From: Atriophallophorus winterbourni
Taxonomy: Eukaryota; Platyhelminthes; Trematoda; Plagiorchiida; Microphallidae
Assembly: GCA_013407085.1 (NCBI GenBank)
Contig: JACCGJ010013784.1
Span: 1 to 64,000 of the forward strand
Length of the DNA: 64,000 bases
Direction: 5' to 3'
Under the pieces are notes generated by a model. The model did not search any database and was not told the DNA's origin. It was given only the letters and a program-made list of their open reading frames with translations. How positions within the stretch are numbered: position 1 is the first letter of the stretch; the number at the start of each line of letters is the position of its first letter. Positions 12,360-26,000 of the stretch are shown piece after piece. A program made the position numbers and the translations under genes.

Positions 12360-13608
12360 TACACGTACTTTTGTCCGTCCACATTTACCCAAAGGTCCAT
12401 AGAATCAGTGCTTAGATACAGTTTCATTGAAACGGAATTGTAAGCTTATATGGTATCCCCGGGAGTATGCTTAGTCGTCAGAGTTATTTTTCTGAAGATG
12501 TAGATGATAAATGTTCTAATTACGAAAGCCACAAAGTTTACATTTGTGTGTGGTGGGGCTACAGGTTTCGTGTACACGAATAAAATCATTTTCTTCTTCT
12601 TTCTTTCTTTTCATGTTGCATACAATGCAAACAGCTATAAATATTAATACAGTTATGTAGCCCAAGTTATTACGATTAAATTAGTTATTTAACATGCTGT
12701 TCGTTCGAAAGACCGTTGATATAATGACTATGTAGGTTTGCTATTGAAGCTTGACTCAAACGTGAGCTCTTCCTTTAGACTTTTCTACAGAGAGCAGAAG
12801 TGCACTAGTTAGAAATTGCGACAGTAGTCCATTCAGGAATGTACAAATTCAAGTAATTTAATGTGTCTGCGAGTCATTAGAGAGGGTTCGCGTTAAATGT
12901 AAGCGGGTGGATGATTCTCAGTTTCAGGATACCATTGAAACAAAGAATGCCTTCTTAGTGGAATTTATGAGACGCAGCTTATTCGGCTTCTAACCAAACA
13001 CAGAATTTCGTACTCCTCTCAGATGCTTGGATACCTGGGGATAATGTATGTCGAAAAAAGCATTATCATTGCCAGTCATAGTACCAACGACTAGATATCG
13101 CTCAGTCTCTGGACCACATTTTCGAAATTTACATAACACGCGCAAAGCTTGATTCCTAGAGTCTTCCGCATGAACTGTTAAATGTGATATTAATAGGACA
13201 TCGCAGCTGTTATTGTATTGTATTAAACTCTTTTTCTTTGAATTTAATCTAACACAAACTTGAAAAATACTCCACGTGCATTTTGTATAATTTTGAAGAT
13301 AGTTTTGCAACAATTCGATTGAAATGATGCTATTTTATGAGATGATATAACGTGACTTACGTCCGAAATACCCCATAAGGCTTACATAAAGTTTCACCGC
13401 CTTTAACCGATCACTAAACATTTTTCGGACAGCCAGCAACCATTTTCAAACATACAAGCTTATGAAGTACAAAGAAAGTTTTGTGCAAGATATCGATTCT
13501 CAAAAAACCAAATCCCACCGAATTTTGCTGCTGATTATTTCATTCGGATAGTAGCGATCGTATATTTGCTTGAACTATTAACAAAATGTATCTTTCTTCA
13601 ACTTACAG
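12360..13608. other. Unannotated; upstream flank or upstream intron of the RhoGEF gene
   Basis: No coding exon is recognised. A pyrimidine tract (CTTCTTCTTTCTTTC) lies near 12592-12610. If the first recognised RhoGEF exon is internal, its upstream exon and promoter lie here or further left. Confidence 0.35.
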
Positions 13609-14084
13609 AATAGAACATAGTACCCAGGTGTCGGAAGACACATCAGATGAATCAAGCGCATCCAAATACTTAGACGAAATCGTTAGCGAATTATTTGATG
13701 GATTAGACGAAGTTAATCTATTCGATATATCGCCGGTTGTTGAAAACGTCTCCGTATCTGAAAAACAATCAGTCGATACTCAGGAACACTGGGCACGATC
13801 TGGTGAAGTACTTCAACATTCAACATCCGCTAGTCTCTATAGCACTGCCAGCTCTGGAAATTCCAACCTCACTCCAACTTCTTCGCTGGAAGACGACGAA
13901 GACGCCGTAGATATGGATCAATCAACGTCACTGTGGTCTGAAGAGAACCGCAGAGTGCCAGACTCCAAGGATGCGGAAAAATTCGGAGTGACATGTTTTC
14001 GTGCTGTGGTGCAGCGTGACAAAACTGGCTACGGTATACGTGTTTGTGGCAACATGCCAGTGTCTGTGCACAGTGTTAGGAAAG
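13609..14084 (+). CDS. RhoGEF exon A: acidic N-terminal region and first third of PDZ
   Basis: The acceptor is TCTTTCTTCAACTTACAG just before 13609 and the donor is GTTTGT after 14084, leaving phase 1. The frame is open for 158 codons. It starts with an acidic, serine-rich stretch ([20 protein letters not shown]) and ends with PDZ strand residues [18 protein letters not shown] and [10 protein letters not shown]. An in-frame ATG at 13586, with a stop just upstream at 13571, could make this the first coding exon. The good acceptor inside that reading favours an internal exon. Confidence 0.85.
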
Positions 14085-17000
14085 GTTTGTTCGTTTCTCA
14101 AACCCAAAATGTTTGCAATCAATAATGTTGAATTAATTTGAATTTTGTCGTACATCTAATTTTCTAACAAGAGGGATGTATATATATGCTCAATATTCGT
14201 CAAGCGAATAAAACAGTTTGATTAAAATATGTGAACGCTACTGTTACGCACATTAGTACAATCAAAATTGGGATCAACGATCCTCACAAGTGGATAAAAA
14301 TTAACCGATCCACATGAATAAATCACTCAGTTCTAGGACCAATTTGATGTCATATAATGATTATCTGTGCAATTCTGAGTAAAATGACTTCCAAGTATAG
14401 CTATGTTCACTACTTTTCCTCTGTTTTATGGCTCACTGAACCGATTTTCACTGCCTCTATTTAACGATGCCAAACGTCCAGAAAAACATTGTGACCACTC
14501 CCAAAACAAGCAGAATCATTGTTTTATCGTTGATGACACACTTACTTCACTTATATTTTGGGATATTTTGTATCCAATGGCTGAAGAGAGCAAGTAGGTA
14601 TAATAGGCATTAAACTAGTGGTAGATTGCTGAACAAGCATGCATTTTCATCGCAAACACACTCACACATCCCACCACCGGTTTCGTGTTGTTTGCGCACA
14701 TCAGTTAGGATTATGATCCGCATGCCATTGGACCCGTAGAGGAATGGTAAACAAGATTTGCACTTGACTTCCTCCGTAATGTTGAAGGAAATTTCATAAA
14801 ACAATCTATATTGTATCATAAAGTGATCGTTGCTCATATGGCCATGAGCTGTTTACTTTCTCTCTTGCACTCTACTGGCCCTTTCCCTGAATAGATTGCC
14901 ATAGTTATATGTATTCAATTAAACTTTGATGCAATCGTTAAAAAGTAAACAATTTTTGAACTGTAAACTACCGCTGAAAATAATTTACAATGATCTTTGT
15001 TATGCAAATGATTCTACGTCAAGTAATGTGACCCTCCTATTCTCCTTGTATATCTCGCCGACTGCTGGATTTTAAAATATTAACTACAGCTATTGAACAA
15101 TAAATTCTGTGTATAAAGAAAGTGCGGTTACATTTATTGGTTTCTATTGAAGGGTGGGTGTTGATTTTTCGTCTGTATACAAGATTTTTGATTGAAAAAG
15201 CAATTGAATTTACGATAACCACAGGTTCAAAGTATAGTTGCAAACATATAAATATATATAGCTAAACTGTTTGGGTTTACGAAACTGAGAGCTAGGCAAT
15301 TCCAAACTAAACACACATACACACATTTAATAACAATACCTGCAGGAGTTCCGGTTGGATTGTGCTATTTCCAACATGCATCCATGACTTTGCTAGTAGT
15401 TTGAGGTATGAATACGTCATTCATGGGGTGGGAAACAGTAGTAATCACTGTGTATGCAAGGATAAGGTCGCTTTGCATAGTCATAAAGGAAAGCGTCCTT
15501 GGTTCAGTCGTTTGATTGGCCCAACGTATGTCATATTTTCTATTCAATTACTCAAGGCTCAATCCTGTCGCTTTGATAGTCATCTGCGCTGTGCGTTACC
15601 GGTTCAGCGTCCTTGATTGGCCCCGAACGTGTCATTCTGCGCTCAATGGCAGTAGTCGTCTTCCAGCATTCCGATGCATACAGCAACACACTCACAACGT
15701 TGCTCTTGAAGAGTCAGATCTTCGTGTTAATGCTGAGAGCGGAGGATTTCCAAATGCACATTATATGATTATCGCAAAAAGAATTTCATTGATCAAAACA
15801 CCTAAGTCGAATGTATCTAAATTTTTCGATTTTTAATCAAACATTAGTAGTTAAATCGATTATTGTAAACTATTTTAAAAATTTAAAAAAATTCTTTATA
15901 TTGATTTATCTCATAAATTGACCGACATCAAATCGCTAATCGGTCAATTATTTTTGCCGCAATCCAATTTTCCTTGAACTGAATTTTCTCACCACAGGCG
16001 GGATAGCAGAACAAGTTGGCCTGCAACCTGGGGATCAAATTATTGAAGTAAGTTGATTGGCCATTGTGGATTCGTTTTAAATTTTAAATTTGAATATTTA
16101 TGGTATAAAGTTGTGATTTACATGTCAAATAAACGCCCAATCCACAAATCCAAATCGCCCGGAGTATTTGAATATCATAGAATGTTTTGTCATGGGTTGT
16201 AGCTGATAATGTCGATCGTTTGTGCGCCCTGACTATATTGAAATTCTCTAACGCCATACAGAATAATACAGCATTCACTACTACGTTGATAAACTAGGTA
16301 GTAAGTAAGCATTTGAACTCGAAGTACAGTGTACAAAGTGTGCAAACATTTAAATTCGGCATCCTATCAACTTTGAACTGATGGTCCGAATTATTTTAAC
16401 GCCTAAATCGATAACCGATAAAGACCTGTGGGCATTTATGGAATCTTTCTTAACAAAACATGCCCATTTATTGCAGGATTTCAGGATTTTAACTAAACGA
16501 AACCGTTAACGAATCTCGATATTATTGCTAGCGTGTCACTAGCATACTCTCGGAATATTTGTTTGTAGAACTTCGCAATTAATGCTAATTTTAAACCCGC
16601 TGACAAAATGAGGATAGATGGGACCCGAGTTCCCAAATTATCGAGAGTGTTGATCTACCGCAGACATATTTTAGGCAAATGTAGGGGACCGTTTTAGCTC
16701 TTGAATGGTAAGAAATTGGGGTAACACAAAATAATCTCAATATTCGCAACTGTGAGGAGAATGAACCAGATTGCACGGTGTATGTATAAGCCACTAGACA
16801 AACCGGACACCACGGGAGCAATTTTGATTCAGCGGATAAATATTTTCATCAACCCGTGCTAGTCTATTTCAGTGTGATTAATTATATGCATTGGGTATCT
16901 ATTAACGTTTCAGCATTGGACTAAGATCCACTATGTGATTCTCTTTCGTATTACGAGCTTCATCTAACAATTTCATCAAAGTCTGATATTTCAAGGCCGT

Positions 17001-20000
17001 AATAGCTCGACACGTTTTGATATTGAACCGATGAAATTGATTGGTGCTATTCTAAATAGGTCAAATCGATACGGTTCCACTTCCCATGTTAATTTGACGG
17101 ATCCTACATTCTATCCAGCATCTAGACAAAACACGTTATGTGTTTATCCAATGCCGGAATGGGACATTTCGTACACTTGTGTTTTAGTGTCTGATGTGAT
17201 GACATTGATCTCACTGTAATTCATTCACAATATAAGCTCATGCAGCAATGTTGACTTTGTGTAACTATAGTCTGCGTCAAATGTTTTGGGTTTTGCCATG
17301 GAAAGCCTGATGTATTAACATCGCTCATCGCTGACACTTCGAAATTCAATACATTTGTTAGTTCAATCTGAAAAAGTTTAAATAACGATTGAATTTCACA
17401 TATCTTTAGCCAAATGTGGCGAATGATCTTTGATATATTGGTGATCTAGATGGCAATGTAATATGCTACGATAAAGCGATAGATGAAGATTGAACGTTGG
17501 CTAGTTTGTTATGAAGTTGTTGGGAATTATCGATGAAAATAACATAAACAGTATCGAGCTCAAAATAACAAGTGTTGTTCCAATGTTCTCCCCGAATGCG
17601 TTCGCAGAAGCTGAGAATCGCGCGAGATTTTTCGGACCTAATCAAGCATGCCACGTCAGAACAGGAGGCAATGTCATCAAAAGCAGTTGAGCACTTATAC
17701 GAAAATATGTTTCCGGGAACCGCACATTGAATGAATATGCCATCAATGTATTTGGGCTGAATGTTAAGAACGGCTGTGGTACAGCAGAGACATATGTTCC
17801 AACTAAGAATGCAGAGAGAATCGTACCTTTCAATGTTGGAGACAAGAAAGTACCTAGTCCGTTGAATTTACCATATTATACGCAGACAAATAACAAAACA
17901 ACCGCCTGAAACGTGTTTTTCCGGTTATTACATCGATCTGATTTTTCAATCGATTATGTGCCAACCGGTACACTTCAAGCTGCAGCGCCCGTTCGACGTT
18001 GTATAGCTTCTCGTATCTTCTCACTAAAGCCGCTTGAATGCAATCCTTCCGAAGTAATATATAATCGCAAATGTGATCACCACTCTCATCGGCACTATTT
18101 GCTCTCACGTTGTGCCGGAGGGTGGAGTTCTGAATATCACTCGAAAGTTTGTGATTAGCGCTCATCTCTAAGGCATTTCTTTTCAGAAGTTTAGCCATGA
18201 GTACACACTCAACCGAACAAAAGGCATTTGTGCATTCAAGTTACCATACATTGACAGACAGTAATCTCTCGTTCACCTCATGTAGAACTCTGTACATCAT
18301 GCACACAACAGCGTTGGTTTTTAAAAAGCGTCGGTCGATCTGTAAATTAATTTTCATTCTGGCTAAAAGAAGATATGAGAAAGATGTGAAAAAAGCGTGT
18401 GTGGACAACATTTTAACTCGGGTTTTGGACGAGAGTTTTTGCATAATTTCTTGCTGATTAGTGAAACATTAGCCATTGACCGCACGGATATTGTCAAAAG
18501 AGTCAATATTGAATAACCACCATTTAGCAATACTCTTTCAAAATTAATAAAGGATATGCATATCACAATCACGATAGAATTCTGTGTTCACCACTCTACT
18601 AGCATCGGTTTATTCCGCTTTTATTCACCATACTAATCTCTGTAAGTTTACTAAATATTTAACATATTCCTTGGAATCATCAACTTTGAATTCTACCCGC
18701 GTATTCAAATGTTCAAGGTCATCTAATGAACTCCACAGAATCACATGTAAAATCGTAAATACATGGGTTAATCCACTTTATTACAACGCGACGTGGTAGG
18801 TCGAATCTTCACATTCCTGAATGACGTCAAACAGATCGTTGACCGATCATTGCAAAAGTGCATTGACAGGTTCATCGGACTTCGTTGTTGCGTTTTTGTA
18901 CATCGCGCAGTAGTGAATTTGTTTGAGTGTTTGAACTACATTTTCTCGGCAAACTGGGAATGTTTCTGATCAGATGAAACCAGTTGGGCCTAGTGGAGTA
19001 TGCAATGTTGATTTCAGTAATTTTTTCAAATATTCGTTGGGCTTATCACGTCCTTTCTTTCATGAAGGATTACGCGCATCATTTTATTACTTAAACGAAG
19101 AGGAGTTTTCTTATGTATCAAATTCTGACATTCACCCAAAATAAGCGTGGGTTTGAGAACTAATAGCATCATTCATAAAAGATGCATGTTAGTTACTCCA
19201 TTCTAAAAGTGTTTGCCCTAAATTGTCTGAGTTCATTGGTTGAGTTTTATATGTGAAACTACTGTCGGTCACATAGATTGGAATATATATAGAGTGGAAC
19301 TCACTTTTAATTCAGAGTCGGTTATCTAGCCCACATACGTTGAAAGATAAATGCTTTTATGTAATTGCGGCACCTTTTTCAAGTTTTCTCAACTGCGATT
19401 GACAAGCAAGCCAAATTTGATACAAATTATTGATTTTAGGTGAACGGGCAGATAGTCGAATCTATGAACCACGATGATGTGGTCAAGTTGATTAAAGGTG
19501 AGTTTCATTAACAAAAAAATGTGAATTATTGATTAGTTTATTTATTGAAGCTCTATCATATATGAACTCGCTTTGTTAACTTTGAGATAACTTTGAAATG
19601 ACCGTCCACAAAAGCATGGAGATTCGCTTGGCTAGATCCAGTCTCTCACTCCAAATTGACTAATGTGAATGGCATAGTGGATGATTTAGTAGCAACCATC
19701 TAATACATTATAGACAGCTTTAAAAAACATACGTTCAAGTGTCTGATTATATTTTAAAACAAATCATTCATAGTAATGTGTTGCTCACATCCCCCGCACT
19801 TGCACACCACTACCGGTTTCTGGCTGTTTGCCGTCATGAGGTGGAGTTAGTAAGATCAAGTTCAATGAGCCTTGAAACAGTGGATTAAAGGTAAACAAGG
19901 TTATGCTTGTATGCCAAGTGTTATATAGGGTTCGTACAACGAACCACAATGTTCAGACACAGAATCACAAAATGATTCTTGGTCAAAGCACTCAAGGCGC

Positions 20001-23000
20001 TTGTGGATGACCAAAGTAATGTGTTGCTCACATCCCCATCTCTTACACATCACTACCGGTTTCTGGCTGTTTGCCGTCATGAGGTGGAGTTAGTAAGATC
20101 AAGTTCAGTGAGCCTTGAAACAGTGAATAAATGGTAAACAAGGTTATACTTGAATACCACTGTTACATAGGGTTGGTACAACGAACCACGATGTTCAAAC
20201 ACAGAATCACATAGTGATTCGTGGTCAAGCCCTCAAGGCGGTTATGGATGAACTAAGAATGTTAATATATTGCATGATGTGTTGATATTTGTTAGAATCA
20301 ATGGCAATTTGCTACGCAAGTTTGCCTCGTGAATTTTGTTGCTTATAAATCCTGCAGCAACGCAATACCTATTTAAAGGAACCGTGGTAATCTCAAGATA
20401 TCCTATGTTAAAGTGTCCTTACTGTATGACTCTGATTACTATTACTCTACAGTCTTGAGATTCACTAAACCTAGTCTTTACTGTCTCCACCAGATGAGGA
20501 CAAACAGCCTGCAACCAGGTGTGTGGTGTAAGCACTGGTCAATCACATGCCTGTTGTGAATTTCAGCGAGAATCACTCTGATATTCTGTATTCGAACATT
20601 GGGTTTCGTTGTACGAACTCCAATCAAATTATAGACCATTTTAAAAATAAACATTTCCCACTTTCCCACTGTTCATTGCCACCGAAACAAATCTTACTGT
20701 CGAAACGTGTTTCCAGAAAACAACGAAAAACAGGATTTGGGAGGTTAAACCGGTAGATATGGTTAGCACAATAGAACTGCACGTTGATTTTACGACATGC
20801 TGTTTGAATAAATTAATTAATAGTTTATTAATTTAATTTTTTCCCCATATTTATCGAGCGTATAATGTATTCGTCGTCTAAATTGGATGTTATCATTAAA
20901 CAGCCGGTTGCAACAGTTTATACCGAAGTTTATTGATTGACCGGCAAGCGCTCTCTCATTGTTTCTTATCGGGCACACACTTTCACTCACACTGCAGCCT
21001 TCATCTATTTTCTGGACCCCAAATCAACAGGCCCCGGGCATATTGATTTAATACCCGTGGAGTCAGGGCATTTAGTTCCAGTTGATTGTTTTCCAGTCTG
21101 TTTTGAAATAGCAAATCAGAACTCACTTTCTATAAATGTATAGAGTTTGGAAAGCAGTAGTTGTTTGACCTCTACTGAAATGTGCGACGATTTTTAAGGA
21201 ATATTTTACAGACCACCTATGTATAACACTTAGGAAACACGCATCATTTTAATACTCAAAAGACGAGGAGTTTTCTTATGTACCAAAGTCTGACTTCATT
21301 GTGTACTATATTTAACTTTAACAATTCTAAACGGAGTCCAGTGACCACATTACTGATCCATGATGGCATTCATTTTGTGTATACTGTGATATGAAAGGGG
21401 GGATTTGGCGGTATATATAAATATATCGCTGTATTGCTTATTGCTGAGAGTGCGTGATAGTTCTGAGAGAAAATCTTTTTCAGCTAGAACTATTGATTTG
21501 ATGGTAATTATTATGAGGCTATGCAATTTATTTGTTCAATCACTCCAAGCGAAATATTAATCAGCTACCACATAAAATAGTGACTCAGTAAGGTATATGA
21601 TACGAATGAACGTATCTATGAATTAAGTATACTTGAACACCTCAGTTAAATGGATTTACCAAAAACCACGTTGCTGAAATACAGAATCACAGAGTGGTTC
21701 CAGAGATCACGTGTTCCGATCATGATGTCCTTGAATGTCTTGAATGTCTTACTGTGTCCAGCTGATATAGCAAGGGGCCAGCGACCTAATTTTATGCCCT
21801 TAATAAATCATTTGATGCTTGACAAATCTGAGGCCTACACATTTATAGATTTAACTACTTATGAATTAAAAGTAGGTAATTAATAAAAACGTTTTCCGCT
21901 GAACCTAATGTTTTATATTCATCTATGTTAAAGTTTGCAACCATAGTCAAATATTAACATACGCAAACGCATCGAAACACTTAAAATTTCAATTTTCCTG
22001 TGTAATCCCCTTCAAAGTACCGTTTGATAATACCTTATTTTCGTAGTGCGTTCTTGCAAAGAATGTTAATTTTTCCTAACCCTTTATCGCATATCCACTT
22101 TCTAATATTCACTATTCCAAAACTCAATCAGCATAATACGCAGCACCAACTAGTTTTTCGAACCTTGAAATTTACCAGAACTTCGATACCAAGAAAGAAT
22201 AAGCTTTAAGTCATGCACATTTGCATGAATTTCCATCACGCACACATACCTACAATGCGCAAATTGTTTTCCATTCTTCGACTATTTTGATCCTGTTATA
22301 ATCGTCGCTGCCTGATGAGTGCAAAGAGCACAAGCCTGCTCACGGAGTGTATGATGGAAATTTATGTGCATTAGTTTTCATAATCATGACCTGAAAGCAA
22401 ATCAAAATGTGTTTAGGCAAATGTGATTTAACAGGTTCGTCGTATTAACCTTATCCAACAGTGGCATGCAAACGCAAATATTGTATAACGAAGCTCATAA
22501 TCTCACACCTCTATTCCCGTTTCTAATAATACAATTTGATTAAGTAGAGTAGAAAATATAAGCATGATATCAACGTGACAAATATGACCGTAATTGTTTA
22601 ACAAGCAGTCCCATTCGGCAAAATTATCGTAAGGCAAATGTGATAACTGACTTCCGATATGAAGACTTTTCAAAAAGCAGTGTGATGTGTTTTGAACGAG
22701 TCTTTTAGAGAAATTGAATTTTCAGGAAAGCTTCTTGCAGTGGTTTGGAATTATAATTGAAGGTAATATTTTCGCACCGATAGCAAGAGGAAGAAATTTA
22801 TTTCCGGATTTTCTCAAAAATATCTTGATAAGGAATTGAGCCTACGCATGAAACGATCTTGATGCAATGATTTGGCAACGCGAAGTCTTTCGGAAGAAGT
22901 GCAGGAGAGGAGTGCGGTAATATGCAAGGGGATATCAAGTGACAACTTAGCGAAGACTCAAATTCGAGAAAACAAAGACGAAAAACATAAAAAGAAAGAC

Positions 23001-26000
23001 TGCGAACTTTAGTAAGTAGAGTAATAAGATGATGGTTCGAAGTTATGTTTTCGGATATGGCGACATATTTTCTTCTAGTCAAGTCTATGGACCTGATTCT
23101 AGATCAAGTAAGATTAGTAAAAAGTGATTCACTGTAGTATAGACAATGAACGAACTCTCAATCGATATTAAATCGATATCGATCGTATGTGCATAATGTG
23201 ATTATAGTTCAGTGTACAGACTTTGTGTTATTCATTCATTCGTTCAATACATCAGTTCGGTCAGGGTCTTGCTAAAACATGGCTGGCCAGCATCAAAAAT
23301 CAATAAACAGCAACGGCAACAGATTCGGCAGAAACAAAGAAAAATCTTTTAACAACGAAAACACAACACGTGCCCTGCACGGTCCAGATTTTCAAACAAG
23401 TCCGGCATCAACAAAATATTGTGAGCAACAACGGAGAAAGATACAACAGTACAAACTAAGATACTTCAGCAACAGCTGACAAACATAATTGCACGAAATA
23501 TCAACGAAATACACCATCTCTCAAATCCACGAACTTCGATAACAACTTAACTTTCTCCAAGCAACAACCCTGTATGGCTCTGGTTGTATGAATATCATTA
23601 TATCTCTACGTCAAAATACATCAGAGTTCAACAGCACACACACTGCAGCCGTGCAAACAGCCATACATTACAGACTAAATCTGCAAGCTACCAGAAATGT
23701 TGCCGCAATGCATATACTCAACACCACCAATAAACGCCAGTAACAATGTACAGGAATATTCAAAGACCAGATGCCACAGCAAAGTATACACGCTTTACTG
23801 AGCAGATCGCAAGTCTCAATTTCAATCCTACAAATAATTGAACCGTCACAAGCGTGGAAGATTGATTCCTATTCATTCGAATGCATCCGTGCCGGGTGTC
23901 AGTCTCTGAACCCCGACCAAAGTTCAACGAACAAGCTGAAAGAATGGTCGATAAATTCAAAAGCACAATGAATAACTTGAAGGGGGAGAGGGAGTGTCAA
24001 CTAAAGCTTACATTCATACAGAAAAATCGCTCAGCAGCGAAGAAAGCAACAAAGTAGGTAGCAAGTATTGGATGACAAATGAAGACATCATACAATGCAA
24101 TACATCCTATTTTTTCTTCAAAAAAGAGGAGCAACAAACGTGGGCAAGCTCACGCACCCATTGAGCATTCATCATGCGTCAATCGATCTGTCCTAAATTA
24201 GTCTTTTCTCGTTGGTCTAACGGCTCACGCATTATTAACCAAATGCTTGCAATCTGAGTTGCAATCAATTGGCAAAGTAACTAGTTTGTGTTTGAACGTT
24301 TGCGTTCTGTTTTTGGGGAGTTATAAGACAACATTCTCGGCGTACAATGCGCATATCTGTCTCAATGTTGACATTGTACGCGGTTTAAAGTACAAACAAT
24401 ACAAAGATCGTATTAACAGTTTCAATCTCTTCGGCTCTCGCTATCGCCGTCTTAGAGGTGATTTGATTCTTATGTTCAATATACTACATACCCCCAACCA
24501 TCCCCTATATAAACTATTCACTCGACTACCACCCAGAACCAGCCGTAGTCACGACTATACAGTACTTATTCCCGACTCGAGAATAAACTGTCGAAGGTAT
24601 TTTTATTCTGTACGTGTATGCTATACCTGGAACGTCCTACCGTGTAATGTTGCACATTCACCCAACTTGGATATGTTCAAATCGAATTTGGACAATTTCA
24701 TGTCGACTAACCCAAACATTGAACCTATATATTTTACACCATAGAAGCTTTGACCATTGAAAACAGTTTCTGTCCTATGGATTTTTTACCTGATTCCGGA
24801 ACTGCTCAGTAAGCAAAAACTCCGGTTTTTATTACCTATTTTATTAGTAATTTCCATATTATTCTGTGGTTTTTGTTAAGCTATATGCTTTTTAGACCAT
24901 TAAAATTGAATTGAATTATATAAAAAGATTGTTGAATCAGGTTCACGACTTTGGCTTCAGTGAAACAACGACTCATTAGAATCGAATATATCCATTCTGT
25001 ACACAGATATCCCCGAAAGTTTGCTACCACCTGTTTCTATGCGATAACCTACGTTTCCTTAATGTTGGTGAAAAATATTTTTGCATGTAATCTGTGCATC
25101 ATCGATTACGGATAATGCAATCGATTTTCGTTTAAAATTCATCAAATTGTCTATAATTTGTAGCCCGAAAGTGGCTGATTATTTCTGGGATTTGTGGTAG
25201 AATATATTTGAGTATACACTATTACAGCACTCATTGCTTTATCGTCAAACTATATTGCATCTGGTATGATCATTTTTTATCATAAAAGATTCTACAATCA
25301 ATATTTATGGTTAACAAGAAAATATCATAGGATATACATTTAAAATTTTCATAATTCGTTCCTTTATCTTTGGATCCAAACGTTTCAACGGGGATTAAAT
25401 ATAACTTCAGGTATGAAATGGGATGCGGAAAATGACATGACGATATAAGTTTGACCACGGCACAGTATCCTAGTCTGTCGTTCCTAACTTACAAAATGTT
25501 TTATCTATCCGCATGCCATTTATTTGGTAACGTTTCGTCTCGGTCAGATATGCTTAGTCGTACCAAGAATGTTATTACGAATGCGGCGTAGGTTTCAATG
25601 GCAAGAAACACATAAATTCAACGTTACCAAAACAAGAAAGTTAAGATTAGGACAAATTGACCCACCTACCATCTGTCGTCCGATTTTGCAGTGGATTAAA
25701 ATGATTGCGCAATATGCATTCGGATTACGTAAGCAGGCTTATTGTTCAACTGACATTGCTCACATCTGCAGACAGACTGAACACTTTAGGTTTATCACAG
25801 CATGTAGGCGCTTGATCAATTTGCCATGATCTGGCCTGTCTATCTTGGTTAAGTCAGGGTTTTATCTGGATCCGTTATACGCTTGGCTGTCCTGAGTAAT
25901 GAGGAATAAGACAAATTTTCTCAAACGTGTAATCTCTGTGGGGATCGAACTGGAAACCTCTCAGGAGGATGCTATAATAATACGAACGCTGTTGGCACAA

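Noticed and set aside
17642..18457. Overlapping frames on both strands, one of 114 codons
   Set aside because: They lie in a RhoGEF intron with no recognisable domain or splice signals in phase.
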